Under the pieces are notes generated by a model. It did not search any database. It had not been told where the DNA came from and saw only the letters and a list, made by a program, of their open reading frames with translations. Positions 11,950 through 25,647 of a stretch of DNA of 64,000 nt are shown one piece after another. Origin of the DNA: Brachynemurus nebulosus (lineage: Eukaryota > Arthropoda > Insecta > Neuroptera > Myrmeleontidae). The number at the start of each line of letters is the position of its first letter. Positions within the stretch are counted from its first letter, which is position 1. The position numbers and the translations under genes were made by a program. Location: positions 51,856,762 through 51,920,761 of the forward strand of contig JAPWDM010000004.1 of NCBI GenBank assembly GCA_035578155.1, given 5' to 3'.

Positions 11950-13350
11950 AATAATGTATAAATAAGCAAAGTTAATATCAGAACTGCGAAAGGGGAAATT
12001 GTTGAAGCCATGATAAACGAAACAACTGCAGTTTGGAGGAACATTGTAGAGCAGCGGTTTTCAAACTGGGGTGAGGGGGCGCCCCCCAGGGGGGTGTGAA
12101 AAGTTCACCAGGGGGCGCAGGTTAATTGCAAATATCGTCGTCGTTTTGATGAAATCATAGTTTTAAGAATAAGCGCTTAAACATAATTACCAAATAATGG
12201 ACATTTTTTTTATATTAAGGAGTTACATGGGTCTTTTTTAGCAAAAAAGAAAACACTATTTTTTCAATTTTTTTTTTTACAATATAAGAAAATATAATTT
12301 ATTTCAATTTTTGGCATATTATTACCTATATATTATTTTGAGACACTGCAAAAAAAATTATAAAAAAAAAAAAATAATTAGGCCATTGGCAGCTAGTTTT
12401 TGAAAATCGCTGATTTTTCGCCATAGGCAGAGTAACTCGTGAAATTCTTACCTAAAATAAAAAACAAAATTTTTTCTATTAGTAGATGCTTATAAATTTT
12501 TTTTGTTTAAAACACTGTTAAAAGTTGAAATATCATTTTTTTGAAATCCGTTTATTCAAGTACGAGCCATAAGCATAGAAAAAACTGCCAAAAGTTGGAA
12601 TAAATTAGGTTTTTTGCTAAAAAAAAACCATGTAACCCCTTAACACAGATTTTTCTGCTCACTACTGTACGTAATATTTTAACATTAACAATTCTCAAGC
12701 GGTCGAAGTCATTTTAGCGCGTAATTATCGAATACGTGTCTGATCAACGGTTTCCTCTCAAGTGTCCTATAGACCTGTCGTCCGCCAGGCATATTAGTTT
12801 TTTCAGTAAAAAATAATTTACTTATTGTTTATAAATTTTTTCAAGAGGGGGGGAGAGGTAAAATTTTTTTATAGGGGGCGGGGGGCGTTAGTGCACAAAA
12901 TTTGGACACCGCTGCTGTAGAGCAAAGACATGCGCGACTTGTCATTAAAGGACCTTCCATTAAGTTATCATCGGAAATTCTACAACTGGATAGAACGAAG
13001 ATGAAAGCTATAGTGGATTTTCTTAATGAACACTATTACTTAAGGAAGCATCTGAATCGAATGGGAATATGTATATAGAGAAAAACCAGTATGCAGGAAA
13101 TGTGGAGTGGAAGATTAAACGGTCAACCACGTTGTATTTGAATGCGAGGCATTGGCTCGCATTAGGCACTCAACACTGGGATTGGGTACAGAGCTTGAGA
13201 TTGTTCATCGGGATCCCGTAAGGGTCCTAACTGACTTCATCAAAGAAGCGGGCCTCTTGCGCATAACTGATGAATAAACGGGGTTATTGCACAATATTCC
13301 ACTAGGAATCAGTGCATGGGCTGATAAGACCCCCCAGCCGTAGGAAGAAG
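11950..13350 (+). pseudogene. LINE ORF2 3' end (post-RT region), split by a hAT element
   Basis: Two pieces (about 12010-12051 and 12915-13276) read as one frame if the insert at 12052-12914 and one target duplication are removed. The first ends ETTAVWRNIVE and the second continues QRHARLVIKGPS, LRKHLNRMGI, then CRKCG..HVVFECEALA. LR.HL.RMG followed by a C-x2-C...H...C pattern is the usual C-terminal zinc-knuckle region of R1/LOA/Jockey-type LINEs. In-frame stops (after GICI and after GVED) show it is dead. An untranslated tail with AGAAGAAGAAG follows to about 13358. Confidence 0.7.
12052..12914. mobile_element. hAT element inserted in the LINE frame
   Basis: The left end CAGCGGTTTTCAAACTGGGG and right end TTTGGACACCGCTG are imperfect reverse complements. 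Flanks TTGTAGAG (12044-12051) and CTGTAGAG (12915-12922) agree at 7 of 8. G-runs lie just inside both ends. No transposase remains in the 863 bp. Confidence 0.8.
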
Positions 13351-13369
13351 AAGAAGCAAAGTTATTTAT

Positions 13370-16300
13370 ACTTTAGTTTGATCGCTTCCATAGATAAATA
13401 TGCGGACCATGCGGACCTTTAATGAGATTAGAAATTGACTAAAATTGAAATTGATTAGAGATGAGATTAAAATTGCATTGTTTTAATTTAAATTTTATAT
13501 TCAATTTGACTTCTACCAAAAGGAGAAAAAGTTGTACACAAAGTATAGTATTTGACTCGTGGATAATGGCTATTACTCAATCGAATGAATTACGCACCAC
13601 ACCTCGTAAACTCGGTTCGTATTACAATTTCATCTTTGTGAGTACTAGTCATCATTACCTACACATTGAATATTATACTATTATTACTTAATTTTAAGTT
13701 TTTAGAATTAAACATTTTTATTTTGTACAGAAAATAATATGCTCAATACGAGTATCACTCCTGTTGGGCTGTTGTACACTTTTTTTCGATACATGAATTA
13801 TACAAACATGTTTACAATTTTGTACATTATAAAGCTAATTAAAAGGATAAAAATAAATAATATAGATACATTTTATATAGACACTGTATAGGTACAAGTT
13901 TCTATTAAAGTGATAAGTAAATGTAAAAACAAATACAATTTCAGTACGTACCATATTTTGAAGTTCGTATGATAATATAAAAACGTAAATATATAAGTAT
14001 ATTTAAATACAAAACCATGATCGAGTTGTACAGGCTGTCTTCAAATCCAAGACTATAATTTTATGAATATAGATACTCTTTTAACTAAAATACCCCAAAA
14101 ATAAATTCAATAAATTAAAAACCTCAAGAGCGACGAATATTTTTATTGTAAACCAATGGTGAAGTATCGTAGTGTGGATAATGTAATATGTAGTTACATT
14201 TAAGTAAAATATAGACCAAAACTAATAAACTTTAGTTGCTGAAAAAAAAAGAGAAAAATATATTTTAAATAATAAGGTGAAACGGAGTAAAAATAGGCAA
14301 TGTATTTACTAATATTTCAGGACAGTGTAGTGTGCGTTTTTCAATTACCACAAGTTTTGGATAAGATTTTAAATATACACAAATAAAAAAATATTAATTT
14401 CGTCTACTGATTGCTCATTGGAGACGGTACCCCCCGCTCTTGGTTGGTTTTTTTTTTTACTGAGGTATGTAGTAGGTGTATTGAGAAAAGGCAAAAATTC
14501 TTAAAACTTTTCGGTTCCGTTAATTTTTTTGATGAGTATATTTTCGTAACTCATTAAACCAGTATCACGTTTTTTTTTCAAAAACCACCCTATATAATCC
14601 ATAATACATATAGACAATAACAGAATACTCTGAACAACACGAATATTATTATTTGAACCCCAACGGTGTTCAGAAGAGGAGCGAGTTATTCGCGCGACGG
14701 CCCATCCATATTCCTATATACTACGGTGGCGGTTACCTACTATATGTGGAGGAAGGTTCCGAAGCCACCTCATCGAAACGATGAGAATGATGACACGAAC
14801 GGACGGGCATAAGCAAACGGGGCGAGGAGGTGAAGAGGTAGTTATATGTTCCTGCCAATACTGTGAATTATAAATATTAATCACTTGGGATGTATTTATT
14901 CCCGAGTTTTTTTTTTTAAATTTTTTTTATATTTTTTTTCAAAATGTATATTGTGTATTGTGTATTGAAAACTAAAATAGAGTTTATAGCATCACACTGT
15001 CTGTCCAATTCAGATGTCGATGTATATGTGTGTGTGTGTGTGTACATATATATGTGTGCGTATGTGTTTGTTTGTGTATGTTGACGACGGGAATTATTAT
15101 ATGGAAATGAATGTAAGATGCAGTGGCGTCCATCAGCGTCGTTCGCTATGTCAGTAAGCTGCATAGTTATTTTTTTTCGTATGGCATGGTGACATAAACA
15201 TGAATTTAATAATTTTTTTTAATAATTACATGTCAATTAAATGTTATATAAATGTTTTGTAACTGCAATTATATAATTTTATGAAATCCGTGATTGGTGC
15301 AGTAAGGAAAATTAATTTTCATTTAAATTTTTTAATATAATTTATTCGCTATAACAATAGAAATAGAAAATTTTTTATTAAGTCTACAAATTATTGTTGC
15401 AAATTTGAAACATTCAAGTTAACAAATGGTAAATTCAGAGATAAATGTTTTTTTCGACAACTTGAATCATAAATGAACACTTATTTAAACTTCTAGGCAC
15501 GTAAGTATAATCACTTGTCGTCAATTAGTAAGCATATCATTAGATACAGAGTTAGTTACTTTCAGACGCTTACAATTTTCTTTCCCTTTTTTTAGTTTGC
15601 TTTAATAAAAATTTAACTAGGGCATTCAATCCGACAAAAACAGATATCTGAATATATCTGCAAAAATGAAGGCAAGTACGTTGTCAGATGAGTATTGGTT
15701 AGCAAAATAACTTACTTCAAATAAATAAATAAACAAGAGAAAAAATAAAAAGACTGACATTGTATAAATAATTCTCTAATAAGAAATCTCTTCTTATGCC
15801 AAGTACAAATATAATAATTATGATAACTACAAAGTTCAAATTTTAAAATAAATCCTTTCAAAAAAAAAAATCAAAATAAATTTTTTTAATAACAATTTTG
15901 GTTCTTCTTAGACACGAGTCACAGTTATTCATATTACTATTTCTACAATCATCACCGAATACGGCTGATGGTAAAACTGATATTTGAATGTCTAAAAGAT
16001 ACAAAGCGAAATTATTATTACTAAATCATATTTGTCTACAAGTTAAACTAAACTTAAGCTGTGTGGAATTTGACAATGCGTTCACTTACGTTCAAAAATA
16101 TCGAAGACTTTACTTTTGAAATACAAAAGAGGCGTGGCTTAATATTTAGACCAATTTATTTCATTAAATATTGATTTGCGGAGGGAAATTATAATTTACG
16201 TCCGATTACATGAGGTATCTAAACATATTTCTGAATAAATTTTTCGATTTTATCCTATGTTTCGAAGTATTTTCGAAAAAGCATATAACAATGACGTCAG

Positions 16301-17430
16301 ATCTGAAATATAATTGAGATTACTGAACTATAAATACTGTTTCCACAAATTTATTTATTTACAGAGAAGGTTAATTTTGATTTTATTAAAATGCGTGTGT
16401 GAACTGTATAAATTTTATGTTCAGTTTTAATTTTGTATTAATTAATGATAAGAAAAAAAAAACAATGAAAATAGTAATTTTCCATTGAAATATAAATAGG
16501 TATCATATTGGATGAAAATCCCGATCACGAAATGTGATATTTCTTCATTTCCATCAAAAACTGAATGATTTGCTTCCGTCTTTATGATTTATCAAGTACT
16601 AGGTTAACCATAAGCTATTCGCCTTGTTAATTACACTTAGAAAAATTCAGATAACTTACTTTTTCGATTTTTTTAGAGATTGTCTTTTCACCTTAAAAAC
16701 TTCCTACTCCGTAAATTTGATTAAGAATAACTGATCATTCTTTTTGATGGCTTTGTTGATATTTTAAACAAATAAAATAAATGTCTATAGGAAAAAAATT
16801 AATAAACGCCAATGTAATGAAAATTCCTCATTTATGATTGCCTCAAACACATGTAGATATTCATATATACCTATGCAGTAGATAGCCACACTTACACACA
16901 CGTATGTAGCATTAGCATAGTGAAGTTTTTATATATATTTATCTGTTAGCGCTAGCTGACCAATATTATAGACTGGGACAGTAAAGAGAAAGGGGTGGAA
17001 ATGCATCTATCTGTCCATCCGTCTGTCTACTAGGCGTTCAACAAATATAAATTTAAAAATATAAAATTTATTGATGATTCAAAACCATTGTTAGTTTTTT
17101 TTCCAACGTCCTCTCTCTATTAAAGCTATTTTGATGATTAAATATATATAATTGGTATTTAGTCGATGCAACGAGTGGCAAGTCCAATTTTTTTCCAAAT
17201 TTTTACATTTTTTATTTTTTTTTTTTTTATTTTATCGGATTGCAGTTTAGAGCAGCAGTATTATATGAAATCGAATTGTTACCGCGTGTTCGGGACTAGT
17301 TCAACAAACAAAATTTTCAACGAATTGAAGCGTTGTCTTAGCGAAATTTTGTACAATTTAATGCTAAACTGACATAATACTAAATGTGTCACAAGTTACT
17401 CATATTGAGTACCTAATCATCTATGCTGTC
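13370..17430. other. AT-rich spacer with a less AT-rich island
   Basis: No supported gene. About 14660-14850 is richer in G and C and appears single-copy (contains GGCGGTTACC and GAACGGACGGGC). A (TG)n microsatellite lies at about 15027-15043. The short frames overlapping these have no domain features. Confidence 0.4.
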
Positions 17431-17439
17431 ATTATGCGT

Positions 17440-18060
17440 ATAATTTAATTTCATTTTCAACACTAAAACTACCTATTCTGGAGCTTCTACTACCGTATCT
17501 TGCGTTATTGAAGTCAAAAACACAATTTCCGTGTTGCACGTCGCAGTTATGAGGGAAGTTCTCTTTACCAGGATAATCAGGATTAATTACACTTACGAAA
17601 GAACTTTTTGAAATGGAAGATCTTAGACACAATAGACCAAAACAAATTTATTATTTACAGTTACCCATAGCGCTAAAGTCAAACGAAAAGATTAAAACTA
17701 AAGGATTGAAATCCACTAGTTGAAACTGTGAACGGTGTGGGGGAACAACCACTAGGCAAAATTTATCCATTAAGCCGTCGAACGATTCTTCTAGACTCGT
17801 TAGATTACTAAGTACATACTTTTTTCAATCCTATCGATTGCGTCAATTACGTTTCGTTTTCAACACTGAAACTAATTAACCTAGGTAATTATGCTACCGT
17901 GTCCTCCGGTATTGAAGTTAAAGACTCACAACTAGTGTGTCCCGCGTCAGAGTTGTGAGAGAAATATTTCCTTAGTCGGGTAGTAATCGTATTGTAACGC
18001 GTTATTGTATTGCCACAATACATACACTTTTCTTTTAATATTGTAAACATTATTGTAAAG
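17440..18060 (-). repeat. Two diverged coding-like tandem copies, period about 406 bp
   Basis: The minus-strand stretch 17632-17432 encodes NPDYPGKENFPHNCDVQHGN and ends GSFSVENEIK. A related stretch about 406 bp away (17850-18077) encodes FSHNSDAGHTSCE and also SFSVENE. DNA similarity includes TATTGAAGT(C/T)AAA and the CGTCGCAGTTATGAG / CGTCAGAGTTGTGAG blocks. I do not recognise the family. It could be a decayed tandem gene pair or two units of a non-coding repeat. Confidence 0.45.
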
Positions 18061-18382
18061 TTAAAAAAAAAAATCAATAAAATAACTTAATTTTTTTATT
18101 ATTTTCAAGAAACTTAATTACGTATATATCTACGATGAGAACTAGATATTACACACAGGTATTCTTTATTATAGTCAGGATATTTTTGATAAATCATAAA
18201 TATAGCAAGAATTTTTATTCATTGATCAATGTAAAACTTGTTGGAAGAATCCCTGTTTAAGCAAACTAAATGTAATGTAAGATATACCTCTGCAGCTATG
18301 TCTATAATTTCCGTCTATTTTTCTAATATATTGTGTTTCAAAAACTTCTGGAAAAAATTAAAGTACAGTATACTTCACCTTA

Positions 18383-19621
18383 AGCGTTGTTCACATATAA
18401 GTAAGTAGATTAGTAGTTAGTAGAACAACTTAGTAAAACAACTTAGTAACTTAGTAAAACAACTTAGTAACTTAGTAGAACAACTTAGTAGGTAGTAAGT
18501 GGAACAGGAAAAAAATATAACAATCAATGGTATGCATAAGGTTGAGTATTGTGAGACTCTGCTCAAGTGAATAAGAATATGTTGTCAGATACATGCACCC
18601 TGATACACACAGATGTATATATGACAACATATTCATATTCACTTGAACAAAGTCTCACAGTACTCAACTTTATGCATGCCATTGAAATATTCGTTTACCT
18701 GCAATAAACATACGAGTACATACCCAATTGATATCCAAAAGCCAGTTATTACCGCCTCATAAAACATTCTTATAATAAAACTGTTACATTAAATTTTAAC
18801 AAGAAAAAAAAAACATACACTACTAGAAAAAAGTAAGTGGTTGAATATGTTAAACTAGTATAAATTAATATAACTAAGAATATTATATTCATTGTTTTAA
18901 ACATACAAATTGTACAGTATAGTAACTGTAAATATTATTGTGATATTTGAATATAAAAAAGCCTTTTTTTTTCTATTTAATTTATATAAATTTTAAACAT
19001 CCATAGATTTTGTCCTTTTTAGTGACATCAAAAATGATTATTAAAATGTTTGTGTTCCTTGTTATTCGCATTTAAATAACCATTTTATCATGCTTACTAA
19101 TTTAAGTGTTTCTATTTTTTTTTTTTTTTTTTTTGGCGTTTGTTTACGTCACATTTGATGTCGCGTCTATAGGCGGCTTGTTCATTTAGATTTGTTTATG
19201 AATTTTTGTATTTTTAAACAATTAATTTAACATGATTATTTTTATTTTTATTTTGTTATTTATTCATTTATTTATTTCTTTAAAAAACTTACATTAAATT
19301 ATTTTAATTTCACAGTTTTAGTATTACAATAAAAAATTTCTAAAATTTCGCAATATTTTTTGCTATGTGTATACTATAATAATAATATATGTAACTATCA
19401 AAAAAGTTTTGGAAATATTTTTAACAGTGTAGATATATCTTAACAAAATTCATATATTTATTGTTATAATACCTATTGTTATATTTTTTTCCTGTTCCAC
19501 TTACTACTAAGTTGTTCTACTAAGCTACTAAGTTATTTTACTAAGCTACTAAGTTGTTCTACTAACTACTAACTACTAACTACTAATCTACTAATCTACT
19601 TACTTAGGTGTGAACAACGCT
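18383..19621. mobile_element. TIR element with TTA target duplication (Harbinger-like)
   Basis: The left arm starts AGCGTTGTTCACAT and the right arm ends GTGTGAACAACGCT. Both arms carry many short ACTTAGTA(G/A)(A/C)-type units in opposite orientation, giving inverted repeats of about 120 bp. TTA flanks both ends (18380-18382 and 19622-19624), as for PIF/Harbinger. The interior is AT-rich with no transposase and has a nested palindrome at 18523-18690. Confidence 0.7.
18523..18690. repeat. Nested palindrome, arms about 65 bp
   Basis: CAATGGTATGCATAAGGTTG at the left pairs with the reverse complement around CAACTTTATGCATGCCATTG at the right; the loop is about 35-40 bp. It could be a small MITE inside the larger element. 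Confidence 0.75.
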
Positions 19622-19933
19622 TTAGAAGTATCCGATTTTAAAACTTGTAGGTGTACTAATTGTAAAACTATACTTATAGAGATGTCAATCGGGCAGGAGT
19701 AAGGAACGACGAAAATTGGACAGACGGGAATAAATACCTTTTTTGTAGTATTAGGAGCAGGCAAATGGCATTAAAGATTTAAGTTAACAGCATTTTTGGG
19801 TTAACCGTTTATCGTATTAAATTACTTTTACAGAATAATTTAAATTGTAGAAAACTTAAATTTATTCAGAAAGAAGATATAAAATGGGGAGAAATGCGGT
19901 AAGACAATTTAATAAATAATTAAATCACTATAC

Positions 19934-21440
19934 AGTAGTCACTATGAAACTGTGCACTACCAAACTGTTACAAAACCACCACTCTTGTACGACAAACACA
20001 ATCAAATGCTATGTCAGTACACACAGAATGTTTGTTTTGTTATTGTCGTAGTTCAGGTACATGCAGTAAACCAGCCACTGGCGCCTACATATTTTTTTTT
20101 TTGCTTATTAAAATTAATAAAACTGAATTAACAAAAAACAAAAATTTAACGTTCTTACTATTGAAGGTCGGTTGAGAATTATTAAAAATACACCAGAAAT
20201 CCAATGGTATGTAGTGGTCGGTGCAAATTTGAGGGGAAGTACGTAAAATCGGAAGATCAGGGGTGTTGGCAAACTTTTATGTGGGGTGTTGGTAAACATT
20301 ATTTATCTGAATTTATTTAAAACAAAACTATTCTAAGAAACAATTTACAATCTAAAATTCGGTTGTATAGATAAACGAAATTGAATATTATATTAATGAA
20401 TAACGAAAAACCAACTTCATCATCGAATTTATCAGCGTAAAAGACGCCAAATAGTGAAAACTGATAAAAATTCTAGAATATTCTATTCGTCAACTAGCAG
20501 AGATATAAAAAAATAGACTTCGCTATTGAATTGGTTACTAAAAATTAGATTAAGCAGCGCAATTTGACAAAAATTCTACAATGTTCTATTCGTAAACTAA
20601 CAAAGATATTGAAAAACCGGTTGCACCATTTAATTCATCATCGGAAAGGAGACGAAATATCACAGTTTGATAAATGTTCTAAAATATTCTATTCCGACTG
20701 ATCATTCTAGAATGTTTGCCAAAATGGAAGTAGTGTAATTAGTAGATTAGTATAATTTTGGTTGGACAATTAAATGGTACAATCGATTTTTTAATATCTT
20801 TGCTAGTTGACAAATAGAATATTCTAGAACATTTGCCAAAATGTGCTATTTGGTCTCTTTTTAGGTGCCCAATTCAATGACGACGTCTGTTTTTGGATAT
20901 CTTTGCTAGTTGACGAATAGAATATTCCAGAACATTTGTCAAGATATCTTTGTTAGTTGACAAATAGAACATTCTAGAATTTTTGTCAAACTGTGCTGCT
21001 TAATATCTCATTTTTAGTTACCAATTGAATAGTGAAGTCTGTTTTTTGATATCTTTGCTAGTTGATGATTAGAATATTCTAGAATTTTACGTTACTCTTT
21101 TTGCAATTTACCTATGCAGACAGAATATGTGTATAATATTTGCAGTGAAATTTTGAAATTGTTAGAGGTTACAAGACCATTAGACAATATTACCTATACG
21201 GTCCTGACTCTAGCTTGGTACATAAATTTTCACCAACACAGACAAACAACAACGTATCTGTGAGAGAAAGTCCCCACTAAATCGCTGACGTCACTACGTA
21301 AAATCGGAGTACGTAGCATTGGATGTCCAATGTATTCATAAATTTCTTAAATGTGTAATCAAAATTTTACTTTGGTGCCTATCTCACTATGAAACTGTTA
21401 TTTTAGTCGTGCTGTAACACTTTCATGGTGCCTACTGTAA
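19934..21440. mobile_element. Possible TIR element containing inverted tandem repeats
   Basis: The left TACAGTAGTCACTATGAAACTGT and the reverse complement of the right (TACAGTAGGCACCATGAAAGTGT) are similar over about 25 bp. Inside, 20405-21085 is built from units of about 110-130 bp, each with AGAATATTCTATTCGTCAACTAG-like cores, in one orientation up to about 20700 and the other orientation after about 20755, so the interior can fold. No coding sequence. Confidence 0.5.
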
Positions 21441-23730
21441 TTCATATTATAACTATATTGCTACTATTGTTTTGAAATCAATTACATTTATCATTAAAAA
21501 CTTTTTTTCATTTTTATCATGTTTACTTACAATGCAAGGACCAACGAAAAATTTTTATCATTTTTTTTCACTGTAAAAATCTCTCTGAACTTTCTTTTCA
21601 CGATGATAGGAAAAAAAGAAACTTCAATATTTTTATGGAACTTATTAATACACGTAAATTAAATTTACGGTTCAACTTATTTTTTTTACATTTTTAAGAT
21701 TTTATCACTTAACGTTTTTTACAAGCCGACATCTCATTTCTTGAATTTGAAGCTAATTTTAGTGATTTGTAACATTTCTAAATTTGGAAACTATATGAAC
21801 CAAAAAGTAATATGTAATATGATAGTGACCTTGTCGATTTATGAATATTGTGAAAATAATAACAAAAATTAATTTAAAATCCACCTATTTCGGATTTAAT
21901 AACTCTGTCAATATTTTTGAAAATAATTTCGTAATTTTATCAAATCTCATGAACTAATTTAAAAAATTTTTGAACTTTTTGTGTCTCTCAAATGAATTTA
22001 TTTCGTCAGTTCTTCAAAAACCGCCCTTCTTAAACTAATTATGATCTTAATATCTGCAGAATTTCGAAAAAGAAGTCATTTTGAAGCTCATTATTTCACA
22101 AATGGAGCTTAATAATGAAAACTTTTCAATACGAGAAGAAAATGTCATATTCATAGATCAAAAGATGTAAAAATTATTTTTTCCACAATCATAGTGGAAA
22201 GAAGGCTTTTGCGCTCTGTGAAGAGCATGCAAAACGTCTAGTTGCCGAGGACTCTAGTTGCTGGGCGACAAAGTACTACTTTTCGTTTTAAAGCGGAAAA
22301 GTAATACGTGTTCGCTCGCTCAACGTATATTTAATTACAAATCGGGTAGGCGTTGTTTATATTTTCTATGGCAACAAATAAACGGATTCTAAATTTATTA
22401 TTATTTTTATCGTTGCCAAGTGAAATATTAATTTTATTAAATTTCAAAATAACTACAATATATTAATTAAAATTAATAAATAATAAGAATAAAAAATTTA
22501 AAAAAATCTGTACATATATGATGGAAATATGCAATAGTGACAGTGATTTCTCAAGTACACCTCCAGATATTTCTGAAGCTACAAAAATTATAATATTAAA
22601 GTAAATATTAACATCCATTATTATTTTTTCAAGTATCTTTTAAATAAAAAATACATTTTATAAGATTGTAGAAAACATTTTGTGTAATTCGAGCACAAAA
22701 TTACATTGTCGCTCTCATGAGAATAACGCGCTCCGCCTGGCGGCGTCGCGAGTTAACGTTGTCAATCGAGCGACAATGTACCATTTTGCGCTCTTACTAC
22801 ACAAATAACTATTGAAAATTTGTGACGAACAGCCTGATTTAACGAAATTATAAAGATATGTAGTTTTGACTACGACACCCTAAAAATCTAAATTATTATA
22901 GGTGCTATTCTTAATAAGTGAAAATATAATAAAATTTTATTGAACACAACCATGAATAATTGCATACTATATCCACTTTAAAATGTTAATTTCAATTAAA
23001 CTATTAAAATGAAACAAATCTAATTGCGTCGAATCTACAGTAGTGAGATGCGATCAGAGATAAAATACATACTATATGAATATCCCTATTTGCACTAGTA
23101 ATATCTATTTCACAAAAATATACATATAAAATGAATAAATATTTTTGTTAATGCCGAAAATAATTAAATTGAGTATATTTTTATGCATCGCTAATTTTTT
23201 TTATAAATTATTATTAAAAAATAATTCGACTTAATATTTTTTTTAGTTAAATTTTTTGCATTGCCTATATGTGTCTATCACATATGCCTCCCACGCACCC
23301 CACCCCCTTTAATCCAAACGACGAATTTTTTTTATTATTTTTTTAAAAATAATAATGGGTTTGAGTTTGGTTGGTGGGTACCGTTGATACGTGGCAACTA
23401 ATAGCTTTTTTTATGAATTCAATGAATTCAAATATATATTTTTTTATTAGATTTAACTTGATTAAATTTTTTTTTTCATTTAATAAAAATGCATTTAGTT
23501 AATATTTGCTTTTGGTTGGCGCTCAAAAACAGTATTATTTATATATAATATACAGGGTTCACTTAGTTTTTGTTACTGATTCGGTAGGAATTCCTAAGAA
23601 ATTGGAGATTTTACTATTCAAGGGCTTCTTTAAAAATATCAACAGATTCAATCATTCAAAAGAAAAAGGATATATATGCAAATATAATGATAGACATTCA
23701 TTCTACGTTATTTTTTATTTATTTATTTAT
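21441..23730. other. AT-rich spacer with a GC-rich palindrome at 22693-22790
   Basis: No gene supported. The palindrome has ACATTGTCGCTC at the left and GAGCGACAATGT at the right, with a CpG-rich centre including GCGCTCCGCC and GGCGGCGTCGCG. Its GC content stands out strongly from the surroundings; it may be the core of a MITE. Confidence 0.45.
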
Positions 23731-23732
23731 TA

Positions 23733-24310
23733 CTAGCCGTATACCCGATGGGACTTCCCATCGGTAACATTTTTTTATTAGGTACTCACTTTCTGCTCAC
23801 TTTTAATGTTTTTCAAAAGCCTAAATCAATATCCACGCTTCTAACTTCAAAAATGACGAATTTCCCATACGAACTTTCATTTCCTGTTTTAGCCCCTTCG
23901 GGAATAAATTTCCAGAAACGTTTATACAACTGACTTTTATTTATAAATAGAAGCCTAAACTTCAATTTTCATATCTCCTGTACTACATTTCGTCCTTCTA
24001 AACCCAACAGTTTAGGTTGTGCGTTGTTTGTCAGTCAGTGTTAAAGATTTATTAAATAAGATATTATTTATTTTAATAGCCATAGTAACATTTTTTTATA
24101 TACCACTAACTTCAAAATAACGAATTTACATCTAAATTTTCATCCCCTATTTAACCCACTTAGGGGACGAATTTTCAAAAGTCCTGTCTTAATGCTAACC
24201 TACGTTTCATAAGGAACTCCTATGCAAAATTTCATTCTTCTGAACCAACGGTATAGGCTGTGCGTTGTCTGTCAGTCAGTCAGTGTTACAAATTTATTAA
24301 GTAGATTATT
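23733..24310 (+). repeat. Dispersed-element fragment, two diverged units
   Basis: It begins ACTAGCCGTATACCCGATGG, like the starts of the GACA-tailed family. It contains two related units, each ending near TGTGCGTTGT(T/C)TGTCAGTCAGT (about 24012 and 24258), followed by a run related to TTATTAA. Probably a relative of that family. Confidence 0.5.
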
Positions 24311-25462
24311 ATTACTATATTATTATCGTTAATAACATGTATAGAAAAGCTCTTTTAACCTATTAAATGCATAGTATTTTGAATCAAAATTTTTTGATTA
24401 TTTTTATTGTGTACAAATATTTGTCTATGTCTATGTATAAATAAATGATGTCCGCCTTTTGTCTGTTTTGGGACAGAATGGGGAGATCACTGGTTTGGCA
24501 AGACAGGTGGTCACATTCCACATATTCCAATTCATAAATCTTTATCCCAGCCTTTTTTACTCCTCAAATCTTGAAAGCAGCCTGTATATATTTTTTTTAA
24601 CAGTCCCTTAGATTTTGGCCACTATTACACCTAGGAACTTTAAGTTGTGCCTGAAAAAAGGGACTGGTTGAATTAAAAAAGGAAACTTTTTACCTCACAA
24701 TTTACATTCTACATAAACACTTAAAATTTCAGAACAGTCTTTCTGTTTCTGTCAACCTCAAATATATCTCAACTAATACCTTAAATATCGTCTAAGCGAA
24801 CTCAAGGCTAAAGGTTAAAATTTTCTTAGTTTTCTAAAATAAAATTTCGCAAACAAGTCTTAAAAATAGGAAATATTCTCGCAGATAAAATAGTACACTT
24901 AATCTGTTCTAAAAAAAAAATGATGTCCCTAGTTTCTTAATTGCTTTCAAGTGAATATTAAAAATAGCCTTTTATTAAGTTTAAAAAAAATTATCAAGAA
25001 ATTATTCAGAAAACTCTTTTCTATAAAATTTTTTACTTACTTATAAGGAAACTCAGTAGAATGTTCAGAACTGACAATGAGTAACATTACATCGACAATG
25101 TAATTCACTTACATGAATAGCCCTGTATACGATTTACGGTTGATTCCATTTCGTATGTATTTGTTAATTTGATTATATATATTTTTTTTTAATTTGTGTT
25201 AATATTTTAAAAAATGAAATCAAATTATTCTTCGTATTGTTATTTTTTTTTCTGTATTTGATTTGAGAATTCGATGATGTAGGAGGGTAGAAGCGGTTGC
25301 TTGCTGTTATTTTTATTTTTAATTCCTTTTTGTTTTTCATTTAATAAATTAAAATAATTGCAAGACTGGAAACCATGTTTGAAAAATTAGGGTTGAATTT
25401 TTTTGGTGTAGTTCAATATTTCCTTAATAGAATGATATTTTAAGTATTTTTTAAGATTTTTA
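24311..25462. other. AT-rich spacer, nothing recognised
   Basis: Low-complexity A/T runs only; no supported gene or repeat structure. Confidence 0.45.
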
Positions 25463-25582
25463 GTCGAATTTTTCCTTGAAAAAATTAGACATACAGTCTA
25501 TACGATAAGAACAGCGAGAGGTGAGAGTAGGGGCGCTATCCGTTTTCGGACCCATAGAACACGATTCTGTAGAAAAAAAATG

Positions 25583-25645
<63 letters not shown>
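25463..25645 (+). repeat. Truncated copy of the (AT)n-bearing repeat family
   Basis: The flank before the (AT)n tract (from GTCGAATTTT to GTCTGATAT, including GGGGCGCTATCCGTTTTCGG) matches the starts of the two units at 40746 and 42123. The (AT)n tract is 25587-25645. What follows is unrelated, so the copy is cut at the microsatellite. Confidence 0.75.
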
Positions 25646-25647
<2 letters not shown>

